Shown here: piece by piece, positions 18,721 through 28,354 of the stretch
Layout of the letters: every line of letters begins with the position of its first letter
Numbering within the stretch: position 1 is the first letter of the stretch
Source: Pseudomonas sp. Ant30-3
GTDB lineage: Bacteria; Pseudomonadota; Gammaproteobacteria; Pseudomonadales; Pseudomonadaceae
DNA length: 64,000 nucleotides
Reading direction: 5' to 3'
Assembly: GCF_000690905.1 (NCBI RefSeq)
Contig: NZ_JMCL01000025.1
Location: 98,014-162,013, forward strand
Notes under the pieces: model-generated
Told to the model about the DNA's origin: nothing
Databases searched by the model: none
Seen by the model: only the letters and a program-made list of their open reading frames with translations
Made by a program: the position numbers and the translations under genes

Positions 18721-21441
18721 ATGAACGGCCATTCCTCGCATGACACTGAGACGCCGAATCTTATCGCGACTGATCCGCGAGGTTTGACGATTCGCAACGT
18801 TGCTTACTGCCGGCAGCGGGTAGAACAGTCAGCTGAGACGCGGATTACCCGCCAAATCTTCAATGCTTCCGGGCAACTTACTTCCTCGTGGGACCCAAGA
18901 TTATGGGGAACTGCGCCTAATCCGAATATGTCGACAATCCGCGCCGTTTCCGGCCGCCCGCTGCTCACAGATGCCGTCGACAGCGGATGGAAAGTTGACC
19001 TCATAAATGGTGCAGGGGCACCGCTTTCAAGTTGGGACGGCCGAGGAAGTCAAAATCACAACCAATACGATGCAATGCTTCGGCTGGTTGCAGTGGTGGA
19101 GTCTCTGGCCAATCAGGCGCCTTGTACTGTAGAGCGTTTCAGCTATGGCGGCGCTTCGGCCCTAAACAATCAACGCGGCCAACTTATCCGACACGACCAC
19201 CCTGCAGGCACTCTCGATCATTGCCATTTCGATCTGCGGGGTAGATCTGCGATGGAGCGGACCCGCTTTCTCACCGAGCTGCACCCTCCAGACTGGCCCT
19301 TGGACCTGGAGTCGCGGGACACATTGCTTGAGAAAGAGATATTTACCACGTCTCAGGCATTTAACGCGGCGGGCGACATGCTCATCCAAATAGATGCCTT
19401 GACCAATCTCAGGCTGTTCTATTACACCACAGCCGGTGAATTGAAAGCGGTCCTTCTGAAGACAACGTCCTCTGATGAAATGCCAATCCCCTTGATCAGC
19501 GATATCCGCTATGGAGCCGACGGCGAGATCGAAACAGAAACAGCAGGCAATGGAGTGGTAACTGCCTATGAGCATTGCGCAATTAACGGTCTTCTAGTCC
19601 GACTAAGTATTTGTGGGCATGCTGAAAAACCCCTCCAGGATCTACATTTTTTTTACGACCCTGTGGGCAACGTTTGCAGCATTGAAGATAAATCCCAACT
19701 CACGCGCTATTCACGGAACCAGCTAATCGAGCCGATCGCTCGTCATCGCTATGACAGTCTTTATCAACTGGTTGAAGCCAAGGGCCGGGAGGTTAGTCAG
19801 CCGAGCCATGGACCCGGCCTGCCGTTGTGGCATACGCCCATCGTAGACCCCAACCAGTTATCCCTTTACACACAGACATTCGACTACGATGAAGCCGGTA
19901 ACTTAAAGACCCGACGTCACAGCGGCGCAAAAACTTTCGAAATGTTTACAGCAGCAACAAGCAATCGCAGCGTGTCTCATCAAGAGAACGCTGCCAACGG
20001 CTTTGACGAAAATGGCAACCAGCAAGAATTACAACGCGGACAGCGTATGAACTGGGATGCTCGCAACCAATTGACGCATGTCACTCAAGTCAAGCGGGCG
20101 GATGGGCCGGAAGATGACGAGTCTTATATTTATGATCGATTGGGCCATCGCGCAAGAAAAATACGTAGCATGCAAAGTTATGCACATCGACTTCATAGCG
20201 AAACTCGTTACTTACCTGGAGTCGAGATACATCGCTGTTCGGCGACGGGTGAAGAGAAAAATATCGCATGCCTAAAAATTGGAAGAATTTCTGTCCGCGT
20301 CACGCACTGGACTAGCAAGAAGCCGGAAAACCTCCCCAACGGCTACCTCATATACGCCTTCAGTAATCACCTAGGCTCAAGCGTGGTGGAACTGGATGAT
20401 CAGGCTAACCTGCTCAGTGTTGAGGGCTACTATCCGTTTGGTGGCACCGCATGGTGGATGGGTAATACCGCTATTGGAGAAAGACTCAAAACTTTTCGCT
20501 ACGCTGGCAAGGAGCGAGATGCGACAGGACTTTATTATTATGGGTACCGTTATTACGCCCCTTGGCTGCAGCGTTGGATGAATCCGGATCCTGCCGGAGC
20601 GGTAGACGGCTTGAATATCTATCAATTTACAGGTAATGACCCTGTTGGCCATATAGACCCTGACGGTAGAGATGACAAGCGATTTAATACTAATGCCACC
20701 AAAAAACATAAGAACCTACAGCGGCAAAAAGAACAGTTTTATGCGGAAAACGTTAGTAATCTCCAACAATGGCAAAATCTTCCCGATAGTTGGGTATTGG
20801 TTCACACCTTAGACTTGGATAGAGGCACCCACAATCTCGACAGCCCGTTATTAAATGATGATGCAAGCACAGTGCTCTCGTCATGGGATGCTGTAAGCAC
20901 AAGCCTGATTGATTTAAGTGATCGGAAAACAAAAAAATCTCAAATGATCACCATGGGAGAAATTGCGTTCAAGCTTAGCCTATCTCCTTCCAATTTAATT
21001 GGTACGTTTCCGATGGATGTAAATTTTCCAAATCATGCAGGAAACGAAAAAAACAAATCTCGAGAGAAAAAAACTACGATTGAAGCAAAGGGTGCATTAG
21101 CGCAAGCGATTTTCAGCGGAAACCGCCCTGGAGTAATTGCCGACTTCAAAAACAAAAATGTCAGCAGTTTTTACTCAATTACCCCACCTTCGAAATTATT
21201 AGAGACGCAGAGGCAACTCAAGCAGGCTTACAATGAAGTTATCATAATGGGTAAGAAAGACGTCTCGTTGCACCCAGGCATGCCAGTATCAGAAAAACTT
21301 GTCGTTGAGGAGATTTATGTGCTCCCGTTTGGGGGAATTGTTTTGGACAATAACGGCGATCCAATTTTAACCAGAAAACTGGCAAAAGCGGTTAGCCAAG
21401 TCCGCGCTGCCAACCCTGGCATACCGATTTCCTTCAAATGA
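18721..21441 (+). CDS. TccC-like RHS repeat-associated core protein with unrecognised C-terminal tip
   Basis: This 906-aa protein of the insecticidal-toxin-complex C (TccC) type starts ITRQIFNASGQLTSSWDPR in its N-terminal part. YD/RHS repeats run through residues 80-560 (FFYDPVGNV, YDSLYQLVEA, FDYDEAGN) and the RHS core signature is at about 600-650 (ATGLYYYGYRYYAPWLQRWM, then NDPVGHIDPDG). In known TccC proteins the core forms half of a cocoon and an internal aspartic protease releases the tip. Residues 651-906 are unlike the core, Lys/Asn-rich and AT-rich in DNA, and should be the effector. I do not recognise the tip; the segment NEVIIMG...VVEEIYVLP only loosely recalls ADP-ribosyltransferases. 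No immunity-like gene follows. RBS GGAG at 18710-18713 supports the start. Confidence 0.85.
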   Translation: MNGHSSHDTETPNLIATDPRGLTIRNVAYCRQRVEQSAETRITRQIFNASGQLTSSWDPRLWGTAPNPNMSTIRAVSGRPLLTDAVDSGWKVDLINGAGAPLSSWDGRGSQNHNQYDAMLRLVAVVESLANQAPCTVERFSYGGASALNNQRGQLIRHDHPAGTLDHCHFDLRGRSAMERTRFLTELHPPDWPLDLESRDTLLEKEIFTTSQAFNAAGDMLIQIDALTNLRLFYYTTAGELKAVLLKTTSSDEMPIPLISDIRYGADGEIETETAGNGVVTAYEHCAINGLLVRLSICGHAEKPLQDLHFFYDPVGNVCSIEDKSQLTRYSRNQLIEPIARHRYDSLYQLVEAKGREVSQPSHGPGLPLWHTPIVDPNQLSLYTQTFDYDEAGNLKTRRHSGAKTFEMFTAATSNRSVSHQENAANGFDENGNQQELQRGQRMNWDARNQLTHVTQVKRADGPEDDESYIYDRLGHRARKIRSMQSYAHRLHSETRYLPGVEIHRCSATGEEKNIACLKIGRISVRVTHWTSKKPENLPNGYLIYAFSNHLGSSVVELDDQANLLSVEGYYPFGGTAWWMGNTAIGERLKTFRYAGKERDATGLYYYGYRYYAPWLQRWMNPDPAGAVDGLNIYQFTGNDPVGHIDPDGRDDKRFNTNATKKHKNLQRQKEQFYAENVSNLQQWQNLPDSWVLVHTLDLDRGTHNLDSPLLNDDASTVLSSWDAVSTSLIDLSDRKTKKSQMITMGEIAFKLSLSPSNLIGTFPMDVNFPNHAGNEKNKSREKKTTIEAKGALAQAIFSGNRPGVIADFKNKNVSSFYSITPPSKLLETQRQLKQAYNEVIIMGKKDVSLHPGMPVSEKLVVEEIYVLPFGGIVLDNNGDPILTRKLAKAVSQVRAANPGIPISFK

Positions 21442-21449
21442 ATGTTAAC

Positions 21450-21477
21450 GAAAAAGCCCTTGTAAATTACAAGGGCT
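21450..21477 (-). terminator. Intrinsic terminator, mainly for betT
   Basis: An 11-bp perfect inverted repeat AGCCCTTGTAA-A-TTACAAGGGCT follows a forward A5 run. On the reverse strand this becomes a hairpin followed by a T-run, directly downstream of betT. It may also stop the convergent RHS transcript, though that side lacks a good U-tract. Confidence 0.75.
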
Positions 21478-21513
21478 GTACGACATTTATTACCCAATAT
21501 TGCGCAATCGTTA

Positions 21514-23508
21514 TCAACGCACCAGATGCAAAAACTGCATATGCCGCTCGTACTGATCAAGGATGTCGTTGATGATCTGCTCCTTGGTGTAACCCACCAG
21601 ATCGTAGTCCTGACTGCCCTCGCTCAAATGCACTTCCGCACGGTAGTAACGGCGGTTATTGAGCTGTTTGGAACCCATGCCACCGCGGGCGAAAGACGGC
21701 GTGAAGTAGCCACGCATCTGCACTTGATAGATGAACGGATGCTGCTCGCCATGACCTATTTCCAGGCTGACGCTGTCGTTCGACGGATCGGGCTGCGTGA
21801 CCACGTTCAGACCCTTCTCGACGAACACCGCCGTCACCTCTTCGATCGCCGGGCGCACCGTCGTCTCAAGGAAGCGGTACACCTCGTCGCGAGACGGGAA
21901 GTGCACAGCCTGACTCAAGCGCTGACGCCAGCCACCGCGCCGCGAACCGGAGACCGGTGCCAGCGAATGCATCTGTGCGATCTGCTTCTGCGATTCCAGA
22001 TAGAACGCCTTGTGCAGCCCCCACATCATCAACAGCAGAATCATCGAGAACGGCAATGACGTCAGCACTACCGCTGATTTCAGCGCATCGATACTGCCGG
22101 AGAACAGCAGCGCACTGGTCACCAGCGCAGTCATCGCGCCCCAGAACACGCGCAGCCATTTCGGCCCGTCCTCGTCCGGGTTACCGCCTTTCGCAGACAG
22201 GGTCGACAGCACCACGGTGCCGGAGTCTGCCGAGGTGACGAAGAACACGAAGCTGATGAACACCGTGACCGCGATCACGGTTTTGCTCCACGGGTAGGTT
22301 TCCAGCAGCAGATAAAGTGTCATCGACGGATTTTCGATGGCCGACATGCCGAGCTCGCTCATGCCGTGGTTGAGTACCTGATCGATGGCGCTGTTGCCGA
22401 AAATCGACATCCACGCCAGGGTGAAACCGAGCGGAATCAACAGCACGCCGAAGACGAATTCACGGATGGTGCGGCCACGGGAAATCCGTGCAATGAACAG
22501 GCCCACGAACGGCGACCATGCAATCCACCAGGCCCAATAAAACACCGTCCAGCCGCCCAGCCAGTCGCTCGGCTTGTCGTAGGCGTACAGGTCGAAACTC
22601 TTCATCGGCAACGCGCCGAGGTAGTCACCGATGTTCTGGATCAAGGTATTGAGCAGGTGCTGCGTCGGGCCGGCGAACAACACGAACAGCAGCAGCGCAC
22701 AGGCCAGAAGCATGTTGATGTCGGACATCACCCGCACGCCTTTATCGACGCCGGACACCGCTACGATGATCGCCGCGCCCATCATCAACGTGATCAGGCC
22801 TACCTGAATCCACTGGGTGTGAGCGATGCCGAACAGGTAATCCAGCCCGGAATTGAGGTGCAACACGCCAAAACCCATGTCCGCGCCGAGGCCGAACACC
22901 GTGGCGATGATGCCGAAGCCGTCCACCGCATAACCAATCGGCCCGTTGATGCGCTTGCCGATCAGCGGGTACAACGCCGAGCGCAAGGCCAGCGGCAGGT
23001 TGTGCCGGTAAGCGAAGTAGGCCAGCGCCATGCCGACGAAAGCGAATACGCCCCAGCCATGCAGGCCCCAGTGCAGAAACAGAATCTGCATCGCCTGACG
23101 CGCTGCATCGGCAGTGCCGGCCTCACCTTGCGGCGGTTGCGAGAGGTGAGTCAGCGGTTCGGACACGCAAAAGAAGAACAGCGTGATGCTGATCCCGGCG
23201 GCGAAGAGCATGCCGGCCCAGGACAGGTAACTGAATTCGGGCTCGTCGTGGTCGGCACCGAGCTTGATCTTGCCGTAGCCGGACAAGGCGGTGACCACCA
23301 CGAAGACCAGATACAGCGTCATCGCGAGCATGTAATACCAGCCGACCGTGTTGGCCGCCCAGTTTTGCGCTTCAAGCAGCCAGGCGCCGGCCTGTTCAGG
23401 CATGGCAATGACGACGATGCCGAACAGCAGAATGAACGTCGCTGCGAAGTAGAATACCGGCGGGTTCATGCGGACCTGACCGCTAGGAGGAAGAGACGAA
23501 GTGCTCAT
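21514..23508 (-). CDS. betT: BCCT-family choline/betaine transporter BetT
   Basis: The 664-aa inner-membrane protein imports choline coupled to an ion gradient for osmoprotection or as a carbon source. It has about twelve transmembrane helices and the BCCT signature GGWTVFYWAWWIAWSPFVGL. A long cytoplasmic C-terminal domain follows (about 520-664, HFPSRDEVYRFLETTVRPAI), as in the osmosensitive BetT of pseudomonads. The start MSTSSLPPSGQV (ATG 23506-23508) has GAGGTG upstream; an open extension of 28 codons is ignored. A palindrome that looks like a BetI operator lies 92 bp upstream. betIBA is not in this window. Confidence 0.93.
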   Translation of the reverse strand: MSTSSLPPSGQVRMNPPVFYFAATFILLFGIVVIAMPEQAGAWLLEAQNWAANTVGWYYMLAMTLYLVFVVVTALSGYGKIKLGADHDEPEFSYLSWAGMLFAAGISITLFFFCVSEPLTHLSQPPQGEAGTADAARQAMQILFLHWGLHGWGVFAFVGMALAYFAYRHNLPLALRSALYPLIGKRINGPIGYAVDGFGIIATVFGLGADMGFGVLHLNSGLDYLFGIAHTQWIQVGLITLMMGAAIIVAVSGVDKGVRVMSDINMLLACALLLFVLFAGPTQHLLNTLIQNIGDYLGALPMKSFDLYAYDKPSDWLGGWTVFYWAWWIAWSPFVGLFIARISRGRTIREFVFGVLLIPLGFTLAWMSIFGNSAIDQVLNHGMSELGMSAIENPSMTLYLLLETYPWSKTVIAVTVFISFVFFVTSADSGTVVLSTLSAKGGNPDEDGPKWLRVFWGAMTALVTSALLFSGSIDALKSAVVLTSLPFSMILLLMMWGLHKAFYLESQKQIAQMHSLAPVSGSRRGGWRQRLSQAVHFPSRDEVYRFLETTVRPAIEEVTAVFVEKGLNVVTQPDPSNDSVSLEIGHGEQHPFIYQVQMRGYFTPSFARGGMGSKQLNNRRYYRAEVHLSEGSQDYDLVGYTKEQIINDILDQYERHMQFLHLVR

Positions 23509-23599
23509 GAAACGGGCACCTCGCGGGTGTGAAACAGGGCAATCGGTAACGGACTCGGCAAGGGCAAGCCTCCTGTTATGAACGGGCAGCAAACCAGTG

Positions 23600-23629
23600 G
23601 TTTAACTTGATTGAGCGTTCAAGTTAAAC
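23600..23629. promoter_or_regulatory. Likely BetI operator upstream of betT
   Basis: GTTTAACTTGA, 8 bases, TCAAGTTAAAC is a perfect 11-bp inverted repeat 92 bp upstream of betT. Its core TTGATTGAGCGTTCAA closely resembles the palindromic operator of the TetR-family repressor BetI known from E. coli and other proteobacteria. This points to choline-responsive control of betT. Confidence 0.7.
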
Positions 23630-23770
23630 ATGAATAGGGTGCTAAGGACTAATCGCAGGGCTCGGCGGTATCTTTCCTACGCTAGTTCAAGGAAGGGTAT
23701 GAGGGGCGATTTGCGGGATTCGTTCAGAGGGAATTCAGCTGAATGCCAGTATTTCAATCCTGCTTGAAAC

Positions 23771-23866
23771 CATCGCGGGCAAGCCACGCTCCCACAGGAT
23801 TTGTAGCGTTCAAAAATCTCCGGCTCGACACAGAACCAGTGTGGGAGCGTGGCTGCTCTGGGCGGC
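23771..23866. repeat. REPIN between betT and epsC
   Basis: CATCGCGGGCAAGCCACGCT and the inverted mate GTGGGAGCGTGGCTGCTCTG form a pair; the second arm is degenerate. The whole 23509-23909 gap has no gene apart from the BetI-like palindrome and this repeat. Confidence 0.8.
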
Positions 23867-23909
23867 ACTCCGACGATGGCGTCAGCGAGAACACTAAATA
23901 TTCCGGGCC

Positions 23910-24836
23910 TTACTTCTGCGTCCCGTCATCATGCTGCAAATTGGCCTGGGTCAGATTGCACCCGGCCGGCACGTTGCGGGTCAGCCAGACGTTGCCGCCG
24001 ATGGTCGAGCCTTGGCCAATCGTGATTCGCCCCAGAATCGTCGCACCGGCATAAATCACCACGTCATCCTCGACAATCGGATGGCGCGCATGGCCTTTCT
24101 GCAACTGCCCGTCTTCGTCCGCCGGGAAGCGTTTGGCGCCGAGTGTCACGGCCTGATAAATGCGCACGCGCTCGCCAATAATCGCAGTTTCGCCGATCAC
24201 CACGCCTGTCCCGTGATCAATAAAGAAACTGCGGCCGATCTGCGCACCGGGATGAATGTCGATGCCGGTCGCCGAATGCGCGATCTCCGCACTGATCCGC
24301 GCCAGCAATGGCAGCCCGGCACGGTACAAATGATGGGCGAGGCGATGGTGAATCACCGCCAGAATTCCCGGATAGCACAGCAATACTTCATCCACGCTGC
24401 GGGCCGCCGGATCGCCGTGATAGGCCGCCAGCACGTCGGTATCCAGCAAGCTGCGCAGGCCGGGCAAGGCAAGCGCGAAATCCTGAATGATCTGGATGGT
24501 GCGCGCTTCGACTTCGGTGTCGGCCGCGAGACTGTGGCGGGCGGCGTAACGCAGTTCGAGACGCGCCTGAGCGAGCAAGGCATTCAGCGCAACGTCCAGC
24601 GTATGGCCAACGTAGAAGTCTTCGCTTTCCTCGCGCAGGTCCACCGGCCCCAGGCGCATCGGGAACAATGCGCCACACAACGCTTCGAGAATCTCCGCCA
24701 TCGCCGCACGGGACGGCAACTCACGGCCACCCTGTTCGCCGCTGACACGGCCATTTTGCGCACGCCATTGGTCGCGCGCTGTGCGCAGCTGGCTGACGAT
24801 GGTCTGCAATTGCCAATGACTGGAACGCTCGCTCAC
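23910..24836 (-). CDS. epsC: Serine O-acetyltransferase, EpsC type
   Basis: The enzyme transfers acetyl from acetyl-CoA to L-serine, giving O-acetylserine for cysteine synthesis. The 308-aa protein has an N-terminal helical region and a left-handed beta-helix of hexapeptide repeats in the C-terminal 120 residues (DIHPGAQIGRSFFIDHGTGV, IGETAIIGERVRI, IVEDDVVIYAGATILGRITI). The catalytic His/Asp pair is in IDHGTGVVIGE. The length and sequence fit the EpsC subgroup rather than the 258-aa CysE. It starts at GTG 24834-24836 with GAGGAG 8 bases upstream. It is divergent from dcyD, which acts on D-cysteine. Confidence 0.92.
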   Translation of the reverse strand: MSERSSHWQLQTIVSQLRTARDQWRAQNGRVSGEQGGRELPSRAAMAEILEALCGALFPMRLGPVDLREESEDFYVGHTLDVALNALLAQARLELRYAARHSLAADTEVEARTIQIIQDFALALPGLRSLLDTDVLAAYHGDPAARSVDEVLLCYPGILAVIHHRLAHHLYRAGLPLLARISAEIAHSATGIDIHPGAQIGRSFFIDHGTGVVIGETAIIGERVRIYQAVTLGAKRFPADEDGQLQKGHARHPIVEDDVVIYAGATILGRITIGQGSTIGGNVWLTRNVPAGCNLTQANLQHDDGTQK

Positions 24837-25027
24837 GGTTGAAACTCCTCTGGGGCGACCGGACTGCCGGGCCGCGCTGACGGCGATTACTTTACGGCAA
24901 GGCCATCAACTCGAATTAAGAACTGATTGTGCTGTGCTCAGCACTTTGCGCTATATACGCATCGGCGGTTGCCCGGGTAGAAAGCCGTGCTTATAGTCCT
25001 GCCATCCTCCTCCGCCAGTACGGAACC

Positions 25028-26020
25028 ATGATCAAACAACAGCTCGCCCGATTTGACCGTCTCAATCTGCTCGCCCATCCGACTCCGCTGGAAAAACTCG
25101 AACGTCTGTCTACATGGCTGGGCCGCGATGTGTACGTCAAACGCGATGATCTGACGCCACTGGCGCTGGGCGGCAACAAGCTGCGCAAGCTTGAATACCT
25201 CGGCGCCGATGCACTGGCCCAGGGCGCGGATACACTGATTACCGCCGGCGCGCTGCAATCCAATCACGTGCGCCAGACTGCCGCTCTGGCGGCACGCCTG
25301 GGTCTCGCCTGCGTCGCGTTGCTGGAAAATCCGTTAGGCACCGACGATGCCAACTATCTCGGCAACGGTAATCGGCTCCTGCTGGACATGTTTGATGCGA
25401 AAGTCGAACTGGTTGAAAACCTTGATAACGCCGACGAGCAACTGGAGGCGCTGGCGGCACGCTTGCGCAACAGCGGCAAGAAGCCCTATCTCGTTCCCAT
25501 CGGTGGCTCTAACGCGCTCGGCGCGCTGGGTTATGTGCGCGCAGGGCTGGAGCTGGCCGAGCAGATCAAGGACACCGGCCTGACCTTCGCTGCCGTGGTG
25601 CTGGCCTCGGGCAGCGCCGGCACCCACAGTGGATTGGCGCTGGCCCTGAGCGAAGTGCTGCCGGATCTGCCGGTCATTGGCGTGACGGTATCGCGCAGCG
25701 ACGAGGATCAGCGGCCAAAGGTGCAGGGCTTGGCCGAGCGCACAGCCGAGTTGCTGGGCCTGAGTCTGCCAGGGAGTTTCAAGATCGAATTATGGGACGA
25801 ATATTTCGGCCCGCGTTATGGCGAGCCGAATGCCGGTACGCTGGCGGCGGTGAAATTGATGGCGTCTCAGGAAGGCTTGCTGCTCGACCCGGTCTACACC
25901 GGTAAGGCCATGGCCGGTTTGCTCGACGGGATTGGACGTGGGCGTTTCGATGAAGGCCCGATCATCTTCCTGCATACCGGTGGGGCGCCGGCGTTGTTTG
26001 CGTATAAAGACTTCCTGTAG
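25028..26020 (+). CDS. dcyD: D-cysteine desulfhydrase
   Basis: This 330-aa PLP enzyme of the ACC-deaminase/DcyD fold breaks D-cysteine into pyruvate, sulfide and ammonia. PLP Lys lies in [11 protein letters not shown], and [14 protein letters not shown] and the phosphate-binding [14 protein letters not shown] are present. The start is ATG 25028; upstream frame is open but not conserved in type. It is followed, after 114 bp, by the cystine transporter genes, the same association as fliY-dcyD-tcyLN in E. coli. The context supports D-cyst(e)ine use or detoxification rather than ACC deamination. Confidence 0.93.
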   Translation: MIKQQLARFDRLNLLAHPTPLEKLERLSTWLGRDVYVKRDDLTPLALGGNKLRKLEYLGADALAQGADTLITAGALQSNHVRQTAALAARLGLACVALLENPLGTDDANYLGNGNRLLLDMFDAKVELVENLDNADEQLEALAARLRNSGKKPYLVPIGGSNALGALGYVRAGLELAEQIKDTGLTFAAVVLASGSAGTHSGLALALSEVLPDLPVIGVTVSRSDEDQRPKVQGLAERTAELLGLSLPGSFKIELWDEYFGPRYGEPNAGTLAAVKLMASQEGLLLDPVYTGKAMAGLLDGIGRGRFDEGPIIFLHTGGAPALFAYKDFL

Positions 26021-26134
26021 GCGATTTGCAGCGAGACGCATACGCTGCTTTTAGGGCAGGATATCGCAGTCGTCCGAATCCCGTTTTGCCAACTTTCCTA
26101 AAAGCGTCTTCATAAGAAAACACAGGGGCTTGTC

Positions 26135-26929
26135 ATGAATTTTTCCGCACTACGTCGAAATCTGCTGGTGGGTTCGCTGGGTCTGGCACTCAGCGCAGGC
26201 CTGCTTGGGCAAGCGGTTGCCGGTGAGCAACTGCAGAAAATCAAGGACGCGGGCGTGATCAACGTCGGCCTGGAAGGCACCTACCCACCGTTCAGTTTCG
26301 TCGATGCCGACGGCAAACTGTCCGGCTTCGAGGTCGAGTTCTCCGAGGCGCTGGCCAAAGAGTTGGGCGTGAAGGTCAAACTTCAACCGACCAAATGGGA
26401 CGGCATCCTTCCGGCGCTGGAATCCAAACGCCTGGACGCGGTGATCAACCAGGTGACCATCTCCGAAGAGCGCAAGAAGAAGTATGACTTCTCCGAGCCT
26501 TACACAGTTTCCGGAATTCAGACGCTGGTTCTGACCAAGAATAAAGACAGCATCAAGACCGCCGCAGACCTGGGTGGCAAAAAAGTCGGCGTCGGCCTCG
26601 GCACCAACTACGAGCAGTGGCTCAAAGCCAACGTGCCGACCGCTGACATCCGCACCTATGAAGATGATCCGACCAAGTTCCAGGACCTGCGTGTTGGCCG
26701 TATCGACGCCATCCTGATCGATCGTCTCGCCGCGCTGGAATACGCCAGAAAGGCGAAGGACACCACTGCTGCCGGCGAAGCGTTCTCTCGTCAGGAAGCC
26801 GGTGTCACCCTGCGCAAAGGCGAGCCTGAGCTGCTCGCAGAAGTGAACAAGGCGATCGACAAGCTGCGTGCCGACGGGACGTTGAAGAAGCTTTCGGAAA
26901 AATACTTCAGCGCTGACGTCACTCAATAA
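26135..26929 (+). CDS. tcyJ: Cystine ABC transporter, periplasmic substrate-binding protein
   Basis: The 264-aa protein has a Sec signal peptide cut near AVAG-EQLQ (residues 27-30) and a solute-binding family 3 fold (VGLEGTYPPFSFVDADGKLS, GFEVEFSEALAKEL, DLGGKKVGVGLGTNYEQWL). It matches FliY/TcyJ cystine binders in length. Its TAA stop overlaps the ATG of the permease gene. The 114-bp leader holds a 9-bp inverted repeat (GCTTTTAGG at 26047-26055 and CCTAAAAGC at 26097-26105) that might be regulatory. Confidence 0.92.
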   Translation: MNFSALRRNLLVGSLGLALSAGLLGQAVAGEQLQKIKDAGVINVGLEGTYPPFSFVDADGKLSGFEVEFSEALAKELGVKVKLQPTKWDGILPALESKRLDAVINQVTISEERKKKYDFSEPYTVSGIQTLVLTKNKDSIKTAADLGGKKVGVGLGTNYEQWLKANVPTADIRTYEDDPTKFQDLRVGRIDAILIDRLAALEYARKAKDTTAAGEAFSRQEAGVTLRKGEPELLAEVNKAIDKLRADGTLKKLSEKYFSADVTQ

Positions 26930-27594
26930 TGGAAGAGGCTTTCCAACTCATACTGGATTCCGCGCCCTTCCTTTTGAAGGGTGCGTATTACACGGTGGTC
27001 CTCAGCCTGGGCGGTATGTTCTTCGGGCTGTTGATGGGCTTCGGCCTGGCATTGATGCGCCTGTCGCGCTTCAAACTGGTGAGCTGGATTGCGCGCATCT
27101 ACGTGTCGTTTTTCCGCGGCACGCCGTTGCTGGTGCAACTGTTCGTGATCTATTACGGCTTGCCGCAACTGGGCGTCGAACTTGATCCATTGCCCGCGGC
27201 CCTGATTGGCTTCTCGCTGAACATGGCGGCTTATGCCTGCGAAATCCTGCGTGCCGCGATCAGCTCCATCGAGCGCGGCCAGTGGGAAGCAGCAGCGAGC
27301 ATCGGCATGACCCGAGCACAAACCTTGCGCCGGGCGATCCTGCCGCAAGCGATGCGCACGGCCCTGCCGCCGTTGGGCAACAGCTTCATTTCGCTGGTCA
27401 AGGACACGGCGCTGGCCGCCACCATCCAGGTTCCGGAACTGTTCCGCCAGGCGCAACTAATCACCGCTCGGACCTTCGAAATTTTCACCATGTACCTTGC
27501 CGCCGCGCTGATCTACTGGATTCTGGCCACGGTGCTTTCGCACCTGCAGAACAAGCTGGAAGAGCGGGTCAATCGGCACGATCAGGAGTCCTGA
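26929..27594 (+). CDS. tcyL: Cystine ABC transporter, permease
   Basis: The 221-aa amino-acid ABC permease has about five transmembrane helices, the N-terminal segment [20 protein letters not shown] and the EAA loop [20 protein letters not shown] that docks the ATPase. It overlaps tcyJ by one base and is 4 bp from tcyN, so it is part of one operon. Family length is normal. Confidence 0.92.
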   Translation: MEEAFQLILDSAPFLLKGAYYTVVLSLGGMFFGLLMGFGLALMRLSRFKLVSWIARIYVSFFRGTPLLVQLFVIYYGLPQLGVELDPLPAALIGFSLNMAAYACEILRAAISSIERGQWEAAASIGMTRAQTLRRAILPQAMRTALPPLGNSFISLVKDTALAATIQVPELFRQAQLITARTFEIFTMYLAAALIYWILATVLSHLQNKLEERVNRHDQES

Positions 27595-27598
27595 CCCA

Positions 27599-28354
27599 AT
27601 GATTGTCGTGGAAAAACTGACAAAGCAGTTCAAGGGTCAAGTCGTGCTCAACGGCATCGATCTGCAAGTGAAGGAAGGCGAGGTCGTCGCCATCATCGGG
27701 CCCAGCGGTTCGGGGAAGACCACGTTCCTGCGCTGCCTGAATTTTCTTGAAGAACCCACCAGCGGCCGGATCAAGGTCGGCGACATCGAGATCGATGGCA
27801 GCCGCCCACTGAACCAGCAACAAACCCTGGTGCGACGCTTGCGCCAGCACGTGGGTTTCGTCTTCCAGAACTTCAACCTGTTTCCTCACCGCACCGCGCT
27901 GGAAAACGTGATCGAAGGACCGATCGTGGTGAAAAAAATGGCCCAGGCCGAAGCGATCGCCCTTGGCAAAAAGCTCTTGGCCCGGGTTGGCCTGGCGGGC
28001 AAGGAAGACGCCTACCCGCGTCGACTGTCAGGCGGTCAGCAGCAGCGCGTGGCGATTGCCCGTGCGCTGGCGATGGAACCGGAAGTCATCCTGTTCGATG
28101 AGCCGACCTCAGCGCTTGATCCGGAGCTGGTGGGCGAGGTACTGGCGACTATTCGCAGCCTGGCTGAGGAACGACGCACCATGGTCATCGTCACCCACGA
28201 AATGGGTTTTGCCCGTGACGTCGCCAATCGCGTGGTGTTTTTCGACAAGGGCGTGATCGTTGAACAGGGTGAGGCGAAGGAACTGTTTGCCAATCCAAAA
28301 GAACAACGGACGCAGCAATTCCTCAGCAAGTTTCTTAACAACGCCCATCACTGA
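27599..28354 (+). CDS. tcyN: Cystine ABC transporter, ATP-binding protein
   Basis: This 251-aa ABC ATPase of the polar amino-acid class has Walker [10 protein letters not shown] (around 37-45), the Q-loop [10 protein letters not shown], the signature [15 protein letters not shown], Walker [18 protein letters not shown] and the H-loop VTHEMGFA. It completes TcyJLN. AGGAG upstream lies within the end of tcyL, indicating coupled translation. Confidence 0.93.
   Translation: MIVVEKLTKQFKGQVVLNGIDLQVKEGEVVAIIGPSGSGKTTFLRCLNFLEEPTSGRIKVGDIEIDGSRPLNQQQTLVRRLRQHVGFVFQNFNLFPHRTALENVIEGPIVVKKMAQAEAIALGKKLLARVGLAGKEDAYPRRLSGGQQQRVAIARALAMEPEVILFDEPTSALDPELVGEVLATIRSLAEERRTMVIVTHEMGFARDVANRVVFFDKGVIVEQGEAKELFANPKEQRTQQFLSKFLNNAHH

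Noticed and set aside
22366..23532. Forward open frame opposite betT
   Set aside because: Antisense to conserved BCCT coding sequence; His/Gln/Arg-rich without domains.
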